A stretch of DNA of 64,000 nt from Sediminibacterium ginsengisoli (GCF_900167075.1 NZ_FUWH01000008.1:124001-188000), one strand, 5' to 3'; positions 15,185 through 27,424 are shown, counted from the stretch's first letter. A program made the numbers and translations. The notes: generated by a model from the sequence alone, not told the origin.

Positions 15185-16300
15185 ATGGCAAAAACGAAAA
15201 CACAGAAGACAAAAGCAAAATCGATCCTGACAGACCAGTCAATGGTTTTTTTAAAGAATTACCTCAACACCGCATCTCCCGTAGGTTTTGAAAGCGCGGG
15301 TCAGCGTGTGTGGCTGGACTATGTTAAACCGTATACCGACACCATTTTTACAGACCCTTACGGTACGGCCGTTGGAGTAATCAATCCTACAGCCCCTTTC
15401 AAGGTAGTGATAGAAGCGCATGCAGATGAGATCAGCTGGTTTGTGAATTATATCAACGACCAGGGCCTGATCTACCTCAAACGCAACGGCGGTGTAGACC
15501 ACCAGGTAGCGCCGGCCAAACGCGTGTGGATCCATGGCAAAAAAGGACCGGTTAAAGCAGTTTTCGGCTGGCCGGCCATCCATACCAGGTTAGGCGGCGA
15601 TCAGAAAGAGCAGCAGCCGAAAGTAGAGAACCTTTGCCTCGACTGCGGTGCAAGGAGTAAAAAAGAAGTGGAAGACCTGGGTATTCATGTAGGTGCCGTT
15701 GTTACCTATGAAGAAGGGTTCGATGAACTGTCGTACGACTTTTACATCGCAAGGGCATTCGATAACCGTGTGGGAGGTTTCATGATTGCGGAAGTAGCAA
15801 GGCTGCTGCATGAGAATAAGAAAAAGCTTCCTTTCGGTCTTTATGTGGTGAATGCGGTGCAGGAAGAGATCGGGCTGCGGGGAGCAGAAATGATTGCACG
15901 CCGCATCAAACCGGATGTAGCCATTATTACCGATGTAACACATGATACCAGTACCCCCATGATCAACAAGATCATCGAAGGCGATATCCAGTGTGGTAAA
16001 GGGCCATCACTTGCTTATGCACCTGCTATCCATAACAAGCTGCTGCAATTGGTGGAGAAAGTAGCAGAAAAGAACGAGATCCCGGTTCAGTTCCGCACGC
16101 TCAGCCGCAGCACCGGTACAGATACGGATAGTTTCGCTTATGCAAACGATGGTTGTCCTTCCGTACTGATCTCGATCCCGTTACGGTACATGCACACAAC
16201 CGTGGAAATGCTGCACAGGAAAGACATCGAAGAAACGATCAGACTGATGTATCATACCCTGCTGGAGTTGACCCCGAAAACCAATCTTTCATACTTCTAA
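15185..16300 (+). CDS. M42-family metallo-aminopeptidase
   Basis: 371 residues. The di-metal peptidase motifs of the M42 (glutamyl aminopeptidase/deblocking aminopeptidase) family are all visible: VVIEAHADEISWFV (His79), FDNRVGG (Asp193), the catalytic and metal pair VQEEIGLRGA (Glu227-Glu228), IITDVTHDT (Asp250), and the last ligand in RYMHTTVEM (His337). TGTDT (310-314) matches the substrate-binding turn. These enzymes form dodecameric tetrahedra in the cytosol and trim N-terminal residues of peptides. The first 12 residues are Lys/Thr-rich and not a signal peptide. Confidence 0.93.
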   Translation: MAKTKTQKTKAKSILTDQSMVFLKNYLNTASPVGFESAGQRVWLDYVKPYTDTIFTDPYGTAVGVINPTAPFKVVIEAHADEISWFVNYINDQGLIYLKRNGGVDHQVAPAKRVWIHGKKGPVKAVFGWPAIHTRLGGDQKEQQPKVENLCLDCGARSKKEVEDLGIHVGAVVTYEEGFDELSYDFYIARAFDNRVGGFMIAEVARLLHENKKKLPFGLYVVNAVQEEIGLRGAEMIARRIKPDVAIITDVTHDTSTPMINKIIEGDIQCGKGPSLAYAPAIHNKLLQLVEKVAEKNEIPVQFRTLSRSTGTDTDSFAYANDGCPSVLISIPLRYMHTTVEMLHRKDIEETIRLMYHTLLELTPKTNLSYF

Positions 16301-16336
16301 AGTTTCCAGCGCCGAAACAAGTGAAGGCGTTCACCA

Positions 16337-17152
16337 ATGTCTGCTACAAAAAAAATTGCGATACTCGATCTTTATGAAGGGCAGCCCAACCAGGGCATGC
16401 GCTGCATCAGGGAGATCATAGACCACTGGGGATCCGCTAATGGAACAGACCTGGTTTATGAAGAATTTGATGTGCGCAGTAAACTGGAAGTGCCCGATAC
16501 TTCTTTTGACATGTATATATCGAGCGGCGGCCCCGGTTCTCCGCTCGACAGTGAGGGCAGCGAATGGGAGGAACGGTATTTTTCATGGCTGGGAGCTATT
16601 GAAAACTGGAATAAGAACAGTGAACAACCTAAAAAACATGTGTTCTTTATCTGCCACAGTTTCCAGCTTGCCTGTCGTCATTATGGTCTTGCAAACGTTT
16701 GTAAACGTAATTCCACCGCATTTGGCGTATTCCCGGTTCACCTGCTGGAAGAAGGCGTTCACGAGCCGGTGTTCCGCGGACTGCAGGATCCGTTTTACAG
16801 TGTAGACAGCAGGGATTTTCAGGTGATCGAACCTGATAATGAAAAAATGGAAGCCATGGGCGCCAGCATCCTGGCAATAGAGAAAGACCGGCCGCATGTG
16901 CCTTATGAAAGAGCCATCATGGGTATCCGTTTCAATCCTTATTTTGTTGGTACACAGTTCCACCCGGAAGCAGATGCAGAGGGGATGCGGATGTACCTGC
17001 TGCGCGATGATAAGAAACAGACCGTTATTGAAAATCACGGCGAACCTAAGTGGCAAAGCATGATCGAGCAGCTGCAGGATCCGGACAAGATCCTCTGGAC
17101 GCATAACCATGTTCTTCCCAATTTCCTGGATCTTGCGCTCAAACAAAACTGA
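16337..17152 (+). CDS. Class I glutamine amidotransferase-like protein
   Basis: 271 residues of the GMP-synthase-like GATase1 group. The nucleophile Cys106 lies in FFICHSFQLACRHYG, and the His209/Glu211 pair in VGTQFHPEADAEG, completing the triad. The oxyanion-type loop is SSGGPGSPLDSEG. No synthetase domain is fused, and no adjacent gene encodes an ammonia acceptor, so the true reaction (glutamine or gamma-glutamyl hydrolysis) is open. A C-terminal extension of about 55 residues after the HPE motif is conserved-looking (KILWTHNHVLPNFLDLAL). It lies 36 bp after the M42 peptidase, so a shared transcript is likely. Confidence 0.85.
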   Translation: MSATKKIAILDLYEGQPNQGMRCIREIIDHWGSANGTDLVYEEFDVRSKLEVPDTSFDMYISSGGPGSPLDSEGSEWEERYFSWLGAIENWNKNSEQPKKHVFFICHSFQLACRHYGLANVCKRNSTAFGVFPVHLLEEGVHEPVFRGLQDPFYSVDSRDFQVIEPDNEKMEAMGASILAIEKDRPHVPYERAIMGIRFNPYFVGTQFHPEADAEGMRMYLLRDDKKQTVIENHGEPKWQSMIEQLQDPDKILWTHNHVLPNFLDLALKQN

Positions 17153-17223
17153 TCTCCGCTTGTCTGTACCGTACAGAACAGGTAAAACCTTATCCGGGCG
17201 CGAATCCGGTAATAGCTCAAAAG

Positions 17224-17255
17224 AAAAGCCCCGCAAGACACTTGCAGGGCTTTTT
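17224..17255. terminator. Bidirectional terminator
   Basis: Stem AAAAGCCCCGCAAG/CTTGCAGGGCTTTT (14 bp, one mismatch or wobble) with a 3-nt loop and T/A runs on both sides, between the convergent amidotransferase and cold-shock genes. Confidence 0.8.
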
Positions 17256-17281
17256 CTATAAGAGATGTTTACGATCGTAAA

Positions 17282-17482
17282 TTAGATGCGTTTAACGTTA
17301 ACTGCGTTAGGTCCTTTACGTCCTTCCTGGATATCAAAAACAACCCTGTCGTTAGCTTCGATCTGATCGATCAGGCCATTAGCATGTACGAAAGTTTCTT
17401 GACTGGAGTTATCATGCTTAATAAAACCAAAACCTTTTTCTTCGTTAAAGAACTTTACAGTTCCCTGAATTTGTGTGTCCAT
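17282..17482 (-). CDS. Cold-shock protein (CspA family)
   Basis: 66-residue single CSD nucleic-acid-binding domain. RNP1 is KGFGFIKHD and RNP2 is ETFVHANGL; the start TVKFFNEEKGFGF and end GPNAVNVKRI are standard. It acts as an RNA chaperone in the cytosol. The -7 box (17508-17515) predicts an RNA leader of only about 20 nt, so the long thermosensing leader of Escherichia coli cspA is absent. Confidence 0.95.
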   Translation of the reverse strand: MDTQIQGTVKFFNEEKGFGFIKHDNSSQETFVHANGLIDQIEANDRVVFDIQEGRKGPNAVNVKRI

Positions 17483-17507
17483 TTGTAAAATTTGTATAAA
17501 TGAGGGG

Positions 17508-17515
17508 CAAAGGTA
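17508..17515 (-). promoter_or_regulatory. -7 box TACCTTTG of the cold-shock gene
   Basis: Exact TAnnTTTG on the minus strand, 26 bp upstream of the ATG. A short AT-rich leader follows. Confidence 0.7.
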
Positions 17516-17717
17516 AGGTTAATCACCGCTTCTTCCTAATTAATGTGCTTCCAACCGTCATTTCTAATAAGGCGCTAATCAGGTCGTGAAACGCCGGCGC
17601 TGTTGATTTACAATAGGTTCAACCGCTCATAAAGCTCCGCGGGGAGAATCATTTTTTAATCTTTCCTTAGCTTATCTTTAGCAATTAACGCAACCTTCAC
17701 ATTTTTAAAACGATCCG

Positions 17718-19538
17718 ATGAAAAAGATCCTGTCCCTTTCTTTATCACTGCTTTTGTACTATGGATTGCATGCACAGAAAATGCAATACAAGGTTTCTTT
17801 CCCTAATGCCGTTCACCACGAAGCACATATAGAGCTTACTGCCAGTGGTATTCCCCTTCAGCCTGCCGTATTCAGAATGAGCCGTTCTTCCCCGGGCCGA
17901 TATGCAACTCATGAATTCGGGAAAAATGTATATGATGTGAGCGCAAAAGACCTGAAAGGAAATGCACTGGCAGTTAAAAGGATCGACGGCGATGTATATG
18001 AAGTTGCCAAACACACCGGTACTGTCACCCTTTCCTACACTTTATACGCCAACTACCCCGATGGTACTTACGCAGGTATCGATCCTGAAAGCATCCATCT
18101 GAATATGCCTGCCTGTTTTATGTGGATGAAAGGCCAGGAAAAAGCACCGATCGAGATCAGTTTTGATCTTCCGAAAGAAAACAAGGGCATTTATGCCACG
18201 CAGCTGGTGCCTACTTCCAAACCTGGTACATTCACTGCTCCGGGTCTGCAGTATTTCTTCGACAGCCCGACCAAAATCGGCGATCTTGTGATCAAAGAAT
18301 GGACAGTAAGCAACGCCGACGGAAAAAGCTTTACCATCAGGGTTGCACTGGAAGCCAATGCAACTGCCGATCAGGTGGAAGAATATGTTTCCAAAGTAAA
18401 ACGCATTGTTGCCGAGGCTAAAGAAGTATTCGGCGAATATCCGGCATACGATTACGGCACTTATACTTTTATTGTAAGCGCCACCCCTTATGTATTCGGC
18501 GATGGTATGGAACACCGAAACTCTACCATGATCTCTACTACCATGAACGGCTTTAATGCGAACCGCCTCCAGGGGGTTACCTCCCATGAATATTTCCATA
18601 ACTGGAACGTTGAGCGCATCAGGCCTAAAACACTTGAACCATTCAATTTCGAAAAAAGCAATATGAGCAATGAGCTCTGGTGTGCCGAAGGTTTCACCCA
18701 ATATTACGGCGATCTGATACTTGCCAGAGCTGGCCTTAAAGAAGAGCGCAGCCAGTTGGCTACCATGTCGGGCCTTGCTTCCACCAAACTGAACAGCCCT
18801 GGCGGCAGGTTCTACTCTCCCGTTGATGCAAGTAATCATGCAGTTTTTGTTGATGCGGCTGTATCCATAGATAAAAACAACTATGGCAACATGTTCACTT
18901 CCTACTACACTTACGGCGCTGCTATTGCACTGGCGCTTGACCTGGAACTGCAAAGCCGTTATGGCAAGAGTATAGATGTTTTTATGCAGGCGATGTGGAA
19001 GCGTTTTGGAAAAACCGAGATCCCTTACACCATCCCTGCCATGCAGGAAACGCTTGCTTCTGTTTCTGATGCTGCATTTGCCGCTGATTTCTTCCGCAAA
19101 TACATCAATGGCCATGAAGCTATTGATTACGCTGCCCTTTTCAGCAAAGCTGGTTATGATTTCAAAAACAGCACCGAAGGCAAAGCCACAGCAGGCACCG
19201 TGCCACAGCCCGACGAACAGAATAAACTGGTGATCTCAAGAAATACCACACGTGGCACCGCCGCTTATGAAGCAGGACTGGACATCAACGATGAAATTCT
19301 CAAACTGGATGAAACAGCGGTAAAATCGAGCGCAGATTTCAACAATTATATCCAGTCGAAAAAACCGGGCGATAAAATAACCATTACTTACAAACACCGT
19401 GGTACAGAAAAGACAACAGTGCTTACACTGAAAGAACAGATTTCTTATACGCTGGTACCTTTTGAACAGTCAGGGAAAACAGTAACTGATGCCATGAAAA
19501 AAATGCGCGACAGCTGGTTCAAGACAAAAACAAAATAA
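17718..19538 (+). CDS. M61-family metallopeptidase with PDZ domain
   Basis: 606 residues. Signal peptide (cleavage after LHAQ, about residue 20); N-terminal beta domain; zinc site HEYFH (290-294) with the distal ligand Glu324 in LWCAEGFTQYYGD; helical region; C-terminal PDZ domain (about 490-590) with GTAAYEAGLDINDEILKLD. This is the glycyl-aminopeptidase-like M61 family, exported to the periplasm or surface in Bacteroidota, where it probably trims peptides. The length and domain order are normal. A likely promoter region with TATCTTTA lies about 40 bp upstream of the ATG. Confidence 0.93.
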   Translation: MKKILSLSLSLLLYYGLHAQKMQYKVSFPNAVHHEAHIELTASGIPLQPAVFRMSRSSPGRYATHEFGKNVYDVSAKDLKGNALAVKRIDGDVYEVAKHTGTVTLSYTLYANYPDGTYAGIDPESIHLNMPACFMWMKGQEKAPIEISFDLPKENKGIYATQLVPTSKPGTFTAPGLQYFFDSPTKIGDLVIKEWTVSNADGKSFTIRVALEANATADQVEEYVSKVKRIVAEAKEVFGEYPAYDYGTYTFIVSATPYVFGDGMEHRNSTMISTTMNGFNANRLQGVTSHEYFHNWNVERIRPKTLEPFNFEKSNMSNELWCAEGFTQYYGDLILARAGLKEERSQLATMSGLASTKLNSPGGRFYSPVDASNHAVFVDAAVSIDKNNYGNMFTSYYTYGAAIALALDLELQSRYGKSIDVFMQAMWKRFGKTEIPYTIPAMQETLASVSDAAFAADFFRKYINGHEAIDYAALFSKAGYDFKNSTEGKATAGTVPQPDEQNKLVISRNTTRGTAAYEAGLDINDEILKLDETAVKSSADFNNYIQSKKPGDKITITYKHRGTEKTTVLTLKEQISYTLVPFEQSGKTVTDAMKKMRDSWFKTKTK

Positions 19539-19559
19539 CATTCCCTGTAAATAAATCTC

Positions 19560-19598
19560 AACGAATAATGCCCCTTTCAAAAAGGGGCGTTGTTCGTT
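19560..19598. terminator. Bidirectional terminator
   Basis: Stem core GCCCCTTT/AAAGGGGC, extended by AACGA/TTCGTT with internal mismatches, between the convergent M61 and membrane-protein genes; the last base is the stop codon of the latter. Confidence 0.7.
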
Positions 19599-20275
19599 TA
19601 TGCCTGCTGCGGAAGAAGTTTTCGCCTGAAACAATAAAACAATACCAGCATTACTGCCAGATGGATCCATATCAGCAAAGCGGTTCCTGCATAAGGTTGC
19701 GCCAGCACTCCCGCCGCTAGTACTTTGTTCATAACCTTCCATTGCCATAACATGGCAAACAACAGCGGACCAATATTCAATCCCACCAGGTATAACCATT
19801 TACGTTTTGCCGGCAATTGTTTTGCCGCAATAAGGATCGGCGGCAGGCAGAACAACAATACCACCAGTATCGCCAGTATACGTACGGCAATAACAGGCAG
19901 GCTCCCTCCTGTTACCGCGGCGATAAACACTTTCTCATCTCCGCCACCCATTACAGCAGTAAATATGCGCGCAAAGGGAAGTGTTGCGAAAAGAACAGCG
20001 AGTGCATACCATTTACCTGTAACCGTTGATGCATTACGAATGCAGTAAACACAGATCCAGTAAACGAGATAAGAGAATAGTGGCCCGGCCAGTGTTGCGA
20101 AATAACTGTTACCACTACATGCGGAACAGGTTGTCCAGACATTAAAATTGCGTTCGCCATAGCAGCCGCATAACCCGAAACCTGTTTGTATATGCGCCTG
20201 TTCATGCAGTTCGCCCATCACCATACACAGGGCCAGGAATGCGATCCAGTATGCCGGTTTAAAATATGTTTTCAT
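19598..20275 (-). CDS. Polytopic membrane protein with HExxH and Cys motifs (possible M50-like)
   Basis: 225 residues, about six hydrophobic segments. The first helix contains HEQAH (24-28), an HExxH zinc-protease signature inside a membrane helix as in site-2 proteases; the third segment begins ATLAGPLFSYL, similar to the AGPxxN turn of M50 enzymes. Between them lies a loop with four cysteines in CxC...CxxC spacing (36, 38, 50, 53). The second M50 metal ligand (Asp of a DG motif) is not evident, so activity is unsure. Alternatively the His/Cys cluster binds metal without proteolysis. The gene stands alone, convergent with the M61 peptidase. Confidence 0.6.
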   Translation of the reverse strand: MKTYFKPAYWIAFLALCMVMGELHEQAHIQTGFGLCGCYGERNFNVWTTCSACSGNSYFATLAGPLFSYLVYWICVYCIRNASTVTGKWYALAVLFATLPFARIFTAVMGGGDEKVFIAAVTGGSLPVIAVRILAILVVLLFCLPPILIAAKQLPAKRKWLYLVGLNIGPLLFAMLWQWKVMNKVLAAGVLAQPYAGTALLIWIHLAVMLVLFYCFRRKLLPQQA

Positions 20276-20355
20276 CTTGCTGCAGGATTGTTTATCCTGT
20301 CAAGATAAAATCAATCACAGAAGCCGCACAGCAAATATGTATGAGCGGGTTTTAT

Positions 20356-21582
20356 TTACGATAAATGTTTTTTTTCGTCTTTCAATGCCATATAAGCCCA
20401 GATAGCGCTTCCCATCATGAGGATAGCACCCAGCAAAAATGCAGAGCCGGGAAAATAAACGGGTGCCGTTGGTTTGGTAAAATAAGCAAACAGGTTGGTC
20501 ATCATAGGCGGACCTATAATGGATGTAGCACTCATCAGACTTGTAAGCGCCCCCTGTAATTCACCCTGCTCGTTCGGCGGAACATGCCCGGAAATGATCG
20601 ACTGTAAAGCCGGTCCGGCAATACCACCGAGACAATAAGGTACCAGGAAGACAAACATCATCCAGCTCTGGCTCGCAAAAGCAAACAACAGCAACCCGAG
20701 TGCATATAATCCGAGTCCTACGTAAACGCTTTTTTCATTACCGATCTTCGGATTCACCACGCGTACGAGTCCACCCTGCACCACGCCTACCAGCAGCCCT
20801 ACAATTCCGAGGGAAATGCCGATCATCTTCGGCCCCCATTTGAATTTCTCTATATTGAAAAAACTCCAGTTGCTCTGAACCGCGTGAGACGCAACATATA
20901 CCAGCACAAGAGACATTACCAGTCCTGATACAGCCGGGTATTTCCTCAACTGCATCAGCGAGCCTACAGGATTTGCACGGCGCCATTCGAATGGTCTGCG
21001 GTGCTGTTCATCCAGAGATTCCGGCAGCACAAAATAACCATAGATGCAGTTGAGTAAAGCCAGCGCTGCTGCCACGATAAAAGGAATACGCGGACCAAGC
21101 TCACCCAGAAGTCCGCCCAGCAATGGCCCCAATATAAATCCCAACCCGAAAGCCGCACCGATCATACCGAAATTCTGTGCGCGGTTCTTCTCTGTACTGA
21201 TATCGGCAATATAAGCTGACGCTGTAGTAAAGCTGGCTCCTGTGATCCCTGCAATGATCCTGCCCACAAATAGCCAGGCAATGGATGGTGCAAAAGAAAG
21301 GAACAGGTAATCGATCCCGAAACCCAACAATGAAAACAGCAGTACCGGTCTGCGGCCATAACGGTCGCTCAGGTTGCCCAGTACCGGTGCAAAAAGAAAC
21401 TGCATAATGGCATAGGCGAATGTAAGCCAGCCGCCATACTGTGAAGCAAGGCTTACATCATTGGTATGCAGTAATTGTTCGATAAGCTTGGGCATTACAG
21501 GAATAATGATCCCGAGTCCTGTTACATCAATCAGCAGCGTAATAAAAATGAACCCTATCGCGGCTTTACGATTGGAAGCCAT
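20356..21582 (-). CDS. TCR/Tet-type MFS exporter
   Basis: 408 residues with twelve predicted helices. MFS motif A is intact ([12 protein letters not shown], 69-80), the first helix carries the drug/H+ antiporter-type [16 protein letters not shown], and the antiporter motif C region reads [16 protein letters not shown]. It groups with TetA-like proteins that export small molecules using the proton gradient, but many chromosomal homologues in Bacteroidota do not confer tetracycline resistance and no TetR-type gene is adjacent. Upstream on the minus strand is CACCTTTG (21600-21607), a near match to the -7 consensus. Confidence 0.9.
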   Translation of the reverse strand: MASNRKAAIGFIFITLLIDVTGLGIIIPVMPKLIEQLLHTNDVSLASQYGGWLTFAYAIMQFLFAPVLGNLSDRYGRRPVLLFSLLGFGIDYLFLSFAPSIAWLFVGRIIAGITGASFTTASAYIADISTEKNRAQNFGMIGAAFGLGFILGPLLGGLLGELGPRIPFIVAAALALLNCIYGYFVLPESLDEQHRRPFEWRRANPVGSLMQLRKYPAVSGLVMSLVLVYVASHAVQSNWSFFNIEKFKWGPKMIGISLGIVGLLVGVVQGGLVRVVNPKIGNEKSVYVGLGLYALGLLLFAFASQSWMMFVFLVPYCLGGIAGPALQSIISGHVPPNEQGELQGALTSLMSATSIIGPPMMTNLFAYFTKPTAPVYFPGSAFLLGAILMMGSAIWAYMALKDEKKHLS

Positions 21583-21627
21583 AAAATGTGTATTTAGGGC
21601 AAAGGTGCTTATTTAAGGCGAAATCCG

Positions 21628-21668
21628 GCAAACAAAAAAAGGACACGGCCGTGTCCTTTTTTGTTTGC
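21628..21668 (-). terminator. Terminator of the DUF4382 gene
   Basis: Long palindrome: core AGGACACGG/CCGTGTCCT, extended by A/T runs and GCAAAC/GTTTGC, starting 14 bp past the DUF4382 stop and upstream of the MFS gene. Confidence 0.85.
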
Positions 21669-21681
21669 ACCGTTAAAAGTG

Positions 21682-22560
21682 TTATTTACGCCGCAGACCA
21701 ATCGCTCCAATGGATGTTTCCTTGGGTGCGGTCACTTTTATATTGTTGATGGTGGTATCTGCATAAGCAGAAGACCCGTTGATAAACAGAGAATAGGTTC
21801 CGTCGTTAAGACCACGGATCTTGAAACGCCCGTCTTTATCGGGAAGACCGTAAGCCGTATCTGTTCCGCTCACCAGTGTAAGAACTGCTTTGGCATCTTT
21901 CGGTTCTATTTTACCAGCAACACTTCCCGAGTTCTTAGTTACGAAGAAATGGAAGAACGGACGCAGGTAGAAGTAATTGTTCAGGCCTACAGTCACAGAC
22001 CTGTTGATATCAAAATCGAGCCAGAGACGGGTTCTGCCGGTCAGGTATTCGTCTGCTTCATGACCTTTCAGTTTGATCAGGACATAATCTGAAGTACCGG
22101 CGGGCCATTTCAGCGGGTAGGTTACCCCGTCTTTTACAAGTGCATTGTTCTGTGTACCGAACAGGATGCGGATCAGCCTGATCGCTCCCTTGGGTATCAT
22201 GATTTTAGACAGCAGTGTATCAACACCATTACGCAGGTTCATGATATCATATACACCCGGACTTACACCCAGGTCCTGCCATACGAGTGAGGAATCAGGT
22301 CTGCGGTTAGGTGTTGCCCCTATCCTGTCCCAGTTACAGGTATCATTACGGCGTGTATCTTTCCCGGTATCTACCAGCACCTGCACCGAGCGGATCTCTA
22401 CCAGCACCTGGTCAAAAAAGCCCGGGCCGTCTGTCATGTACAGCGAAAATTCCTGTTTACCCTGCGGCATCTGGGCCGACTGGTCTTTCTTGCAGGCAAC
22501 GAATGAAAGGGCAGCAACTATGGCAACGCATGCCACAACGAGGATGTTTTTTTGTTTCAT
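21682..22560 (-). CDS. DUF4382-domain lipoprotein
   Basis: 292 residues. Lipoprotein signal with lipobox LSFVAC (Cys23) followed by KKD. The first domain (about 35-190) has the DUF4382 hallmarks FSLYMTDGPGFFDQVLVEI, WQDLGVSPGVYDIMNLRNG and the IRLIRILFG strand. The last 80 residues form a carboxypeptidase-regulatory-like beta-sandwich (SVAGKIEPKDAKAVLTLV ... DGTYSLFING). Both are beta-rich adhesion- or scaffold-like folds with unknown ligands, and the protein is expected at the outer membrane. Monocistronic, with its own terminator. Confidence 0.88.
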   Translation of the reverse strand: MKQKNILVVACVAIVAALSFVACKKDQSAQMPQGKQEFSLYMTDGPGFFDQVLVEIRSVQVLVDTGKDTRRNDTCNWDRIGATPNRRPDSSLVWQDLGVSPGVYDIMNLRNGVDTLLSKIMIPKGAIRLIRILFGTQNNALVKDGVTYPLKWPAGTSDYVLIKLKGHEADEYLTGRTRLWLDFDINRSVTVGLNNYFYLRPFFHFFVTKNSGSVAGKIEPKDAKAVLTLVSGTDTAYGLPDKDGRFKIRGLNDGTYSLFINGSSAYADTTINNIKVTAPKETSIGAIGLRRK

Positions 22561-22759
22561 TTTGTTTAGTTTAAAGTAGCATTATACCATTTGCACAGTT
22601 TAATGAGCGGGCAAGGCAATAAGTATTTCCTATCAATGCATATAACACTGACCAAAGCGGTACCCGTATTTGTTAAGTTGAATTGTTTCAGTGGCAGCGG
22701 TGTAATGATTGCCCCACCCTGTTATTATTCCTATCTTTCCGGTCATCAATACCGATCAC

Positions 22760-24049
22760 ATGAAAAAGATACCGTTCCTGCTGCTTGTGTTGCTTCCCTG
22801 CAAAAAAATTTTTTCGCAGCTTTCCGAGCATGAAAAAAAGCTTGTTGCCTATATCAATGCGCATATGGGCGAAGCAGAACAGCTACTGGCCGATGCAGTT
22901 AATATCAACAGCGGAACACTCAACAAAGAAGGTGTTAAAAAGACAGGTGCTGTTTTTAACAAGGCGCTTTCGCAGATCGGCTTTAATACCGAGTGGATCA
23001 ATCTCCCCGATTCGCTGAACAGGGCCGGGCACCTGGTAGCAACCCGCAAAGGAAAGAAAGGCAAAAAACTTTTCCTGATCGGGCATCTGGATACCGTATT
23101 TGAGCCTGATATGCCTTTCGCACCCTACAGCAAACTGAACGATTCTACAGCTACCGGCCAGGGCGTAAATGATATGAAAGGTGGCGATGTAGTGATCGTA
23201 ATGGCGCTGCGGGCACTGGAAGCGGCAGGACTGCTGAATGATGCTTCTGTTGTTGTGTATATGACGGGCGATGAAGAGAATTCCGGTAAGCCGTCCGGCG
23301 TGAGCAGGGCAGATTTTATTGAACGTGCTAAGAGCGCTGATGTTATACTTGGATTTGAAGGCGCAGCGGGACTGCGCAATGTTGCAACAGCAAGGCGGGG
23401 TACGAGCGACTGGCGCCTGACGGTGACTGCAAAAACCGGCCACTCTTCCGGTGTTTTCAGTCAGGGCGCAGGTTATGGCGCTATTTATGAAGCAGCGCGT
23501 ATACTGAACAGTTTCAGGGAGCAGCTGGCGGGAGAAAAATACCTTACGTTCAATCCCGGGTTGATTGCAGGCGGGTCAGAAACTTCTTTTGATGCACAGA
23601 AGGCAGAGGCAAGAGCGATCGGTAAAACCAATATCATTTCACCTGCTGTGACTGTAACCGGCGACCTGAGGTTTCTGACGGCAACACAACGTGATGCAGC
23701 CCGGGTAAAAATGAAAACGATTGCAGCGGCAAGTTTGCCCGGAACCAAATCAACATTACAATTTCATGATGGTATTCCTGCCATGGAACCAACCAAAGGA
23801 AATGATCAATTGGTAAAACTGATCGACAGTGTTTCGCGCGATATGGGTATTGGCCGGACCTATGCAGGCGATCCCGGTTCGCGGGGTGCAGGGGATATTT
23901 CTTATGTAGCTGCCTATGCAGATGCGATAGATGGATTAGGCGCTTCAGGGCGAGGTTCTCATGCGCCTGGCGAAACCATCAACCTGAAGGAATTCCCCAT
24001 ACTGATACACCGTGCGGCAATTCTGATGTACAGGCTGATACATCAATAA
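22760..24049 (+). CDS. M20-family metallopeptidase (secreted)
   Basis: 429 residues from ATG 22760, which gives a proper signal peptide (MKKIPFLLLVLLPCKKIFSQ). Earlier in-frame ATG codons give a non-signal N-terminus and lie over TATCTTTC, a near -7 box. Motifs are of the carboxypeptidase G2/ArgE-like M20 family: LIGHLDTVFEP (His109, Asp111), GVNDMKGGD (Asp138), TGDEENSG (Glu172-Glu173) and C-terminal GRGSHAPGETINL. The insertion between them (about 205-310) is the dimerisation domain. Expected to be a periplasmic di-zinc exopeptidase; the substrate is not determined. Its stop is directly next to the stop of the convergent gene. Confidence 0.92.
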   Translation: MKKIPFLLLVLLPCKKIFSQLSEHEKKLVAYINAHMGEAEQLLADAVNINSGTLNKEGVKKTGAVFNKALSQIGFNTEWINLPDSLNRAGHLVATRKGKKGKKLFLIGHLDTVFEPDMPFAPYSKLNDSTATGQGVNDMKGGDVVIVMALRALEAAGLLNDASVVVYMTGDEENSGKPSGVSRADFIERAKSADVILGFEGAAGLRNVATARRGTSDWRLTVTAKTGHSSGVFSQGAGYGAIYEAARILNSFREQLAGEKYLTFNPGLIAGGSETSFDAQKAEARAIGKTNIISPAVTVTGDLRFLTATQRDAARVKMKTIAAASLPGTKSTLQFHDGIPAMEPTKGNDQLVKLIDSVSRDMGIGRTYAGDPGSRGAGDISYVAAYADAIDGLGASGRGSHAPGETINLKEFPILIHRAAILMYRLIHQ

Positions 24050-24571
24050 TTACCGGAATTCCTTTTCAGCTTTCATAGCACGCATCATTTCAACAAAATC
24101 CTGGTTTTTCAGTAAGGCCGTGATCACTGCGCTGATACGTTTTGCCACGGCCGCATCACTTTTAACACCGGTGATCCATTTAATATAATAATTACGATGT
24201 GATTGCTTCAATGCATCAAAAACTGCGCGTGCCTGGGGTTCATCTGCAAGACATTCCGCAAAAGCTGCAGGTATTTCGAGCGGCGCTTTATCTACTGCAA
24301 GCTGTACTGACACCATGCCGCCTTTCTTTTTACGAAGTTCTCTCCGCATCGTGGCATTGATGGCAAGGATATAGCGGCCTCCGCCCATTGGCACCAGTGC
24401 AACACCTTTAATGGGCATCGCATCAATCTTTCCTTTCACACGGAAAGCTTTTTTTGTACCGGGCATCAGGGCTTCGGTAACTTCTGCGGGAACATCGATA
24501 TAGGTCCAGCCGGTCTTTTCGCCCTGTTCGGCAAACTGTTCTATCGTGGCGGTAAAACGATGCATGTCCAA
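24050..24571 (-). CDS. DUF1905 / YdeI-like protein
   Basis: 173 residues in two parts: a DUF1905 beta-barrel domain (about 5-95: GWTYIDVPAEVTEAL, RVKGKIDAMPIKGVALVP) and a helical YdeI/OmpD-associated segment (about 110-173: FDALKQSHRNYYIKWI, AVAKRISAVITALLKN). Function in Bacteroidota is unknown. Start could be Met1 or Met3 (MHRFTATIEQ). No leader or membrane segment; cytosolic. It lies 83 bp upstream of nothing co-directional and is probably monocistronic. Confidence 0.82.
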   Translation of the reverse strand: MDMHRFTATIEQFAEQGEKTGWTYIDVPAEVTEALMPGTKKAFRVKGKIDAMPIKGVALVPMGGGRYILAINATMRRELRKKKGGMVSVQLAVDKAPLEIPAAFAECLADEPQARAVFDALKQSHRNYYIKWITGVKSDAAVAKRISAVITALLKNQDFVEMMRAMKAEKEFR

Positions 24572-24609
24572 AAATAAAGATTCGCTTTAATATACCCTAC
24601 AAACAAAAG

Positions 24610-24635
24610 AGCCGGCAAATATGCCGGCTTTTTTA
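24610..24635 (-). terminator. clpB terminator
   Basis: Stem AGCCGGCA/TGCCGGCT with a 4-nt loop and flanking A/T runs, about 20 bp after the clpB stop; it may also serve as a pause site upstream of the DUF1905 gene. Confidence 0.75.
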
Positions 24636-24654
24636 AAAAGTACTTCATCCGCAC

Positions 24655-27258
<2,604 letters not shown>

Positions 27259-27424
27259 ATCTTATTGATTCCTTTACGGATGTTTTAACGGGTTTGTATT
27301 TAAACTTCTTTCGCGGTTTGCGGCTGAAGTCATAATTTGTACGCAAAAATTGTTCTAACTCTCTCCCCTATTCATTAAAGGCGTTAAATCGGAAAATATG
27401 TCTGTCAATCTTCAAAAAAACTGC

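Noticed and set aside
18042..19115. 357-codon minus-strand ORF inside the M61 peptidase gene
   Set aside because: The opposite strand encodes a complete peptidase with zinc site and PDZ domain; no start context or family features here.
20356..21582. Tetracycline-resistance gene call
   Set aside because: Family is right but chromosomal setting and lack of a TetR gene or mobile element give no support for a resistance role; left as a Tet-type exporter.
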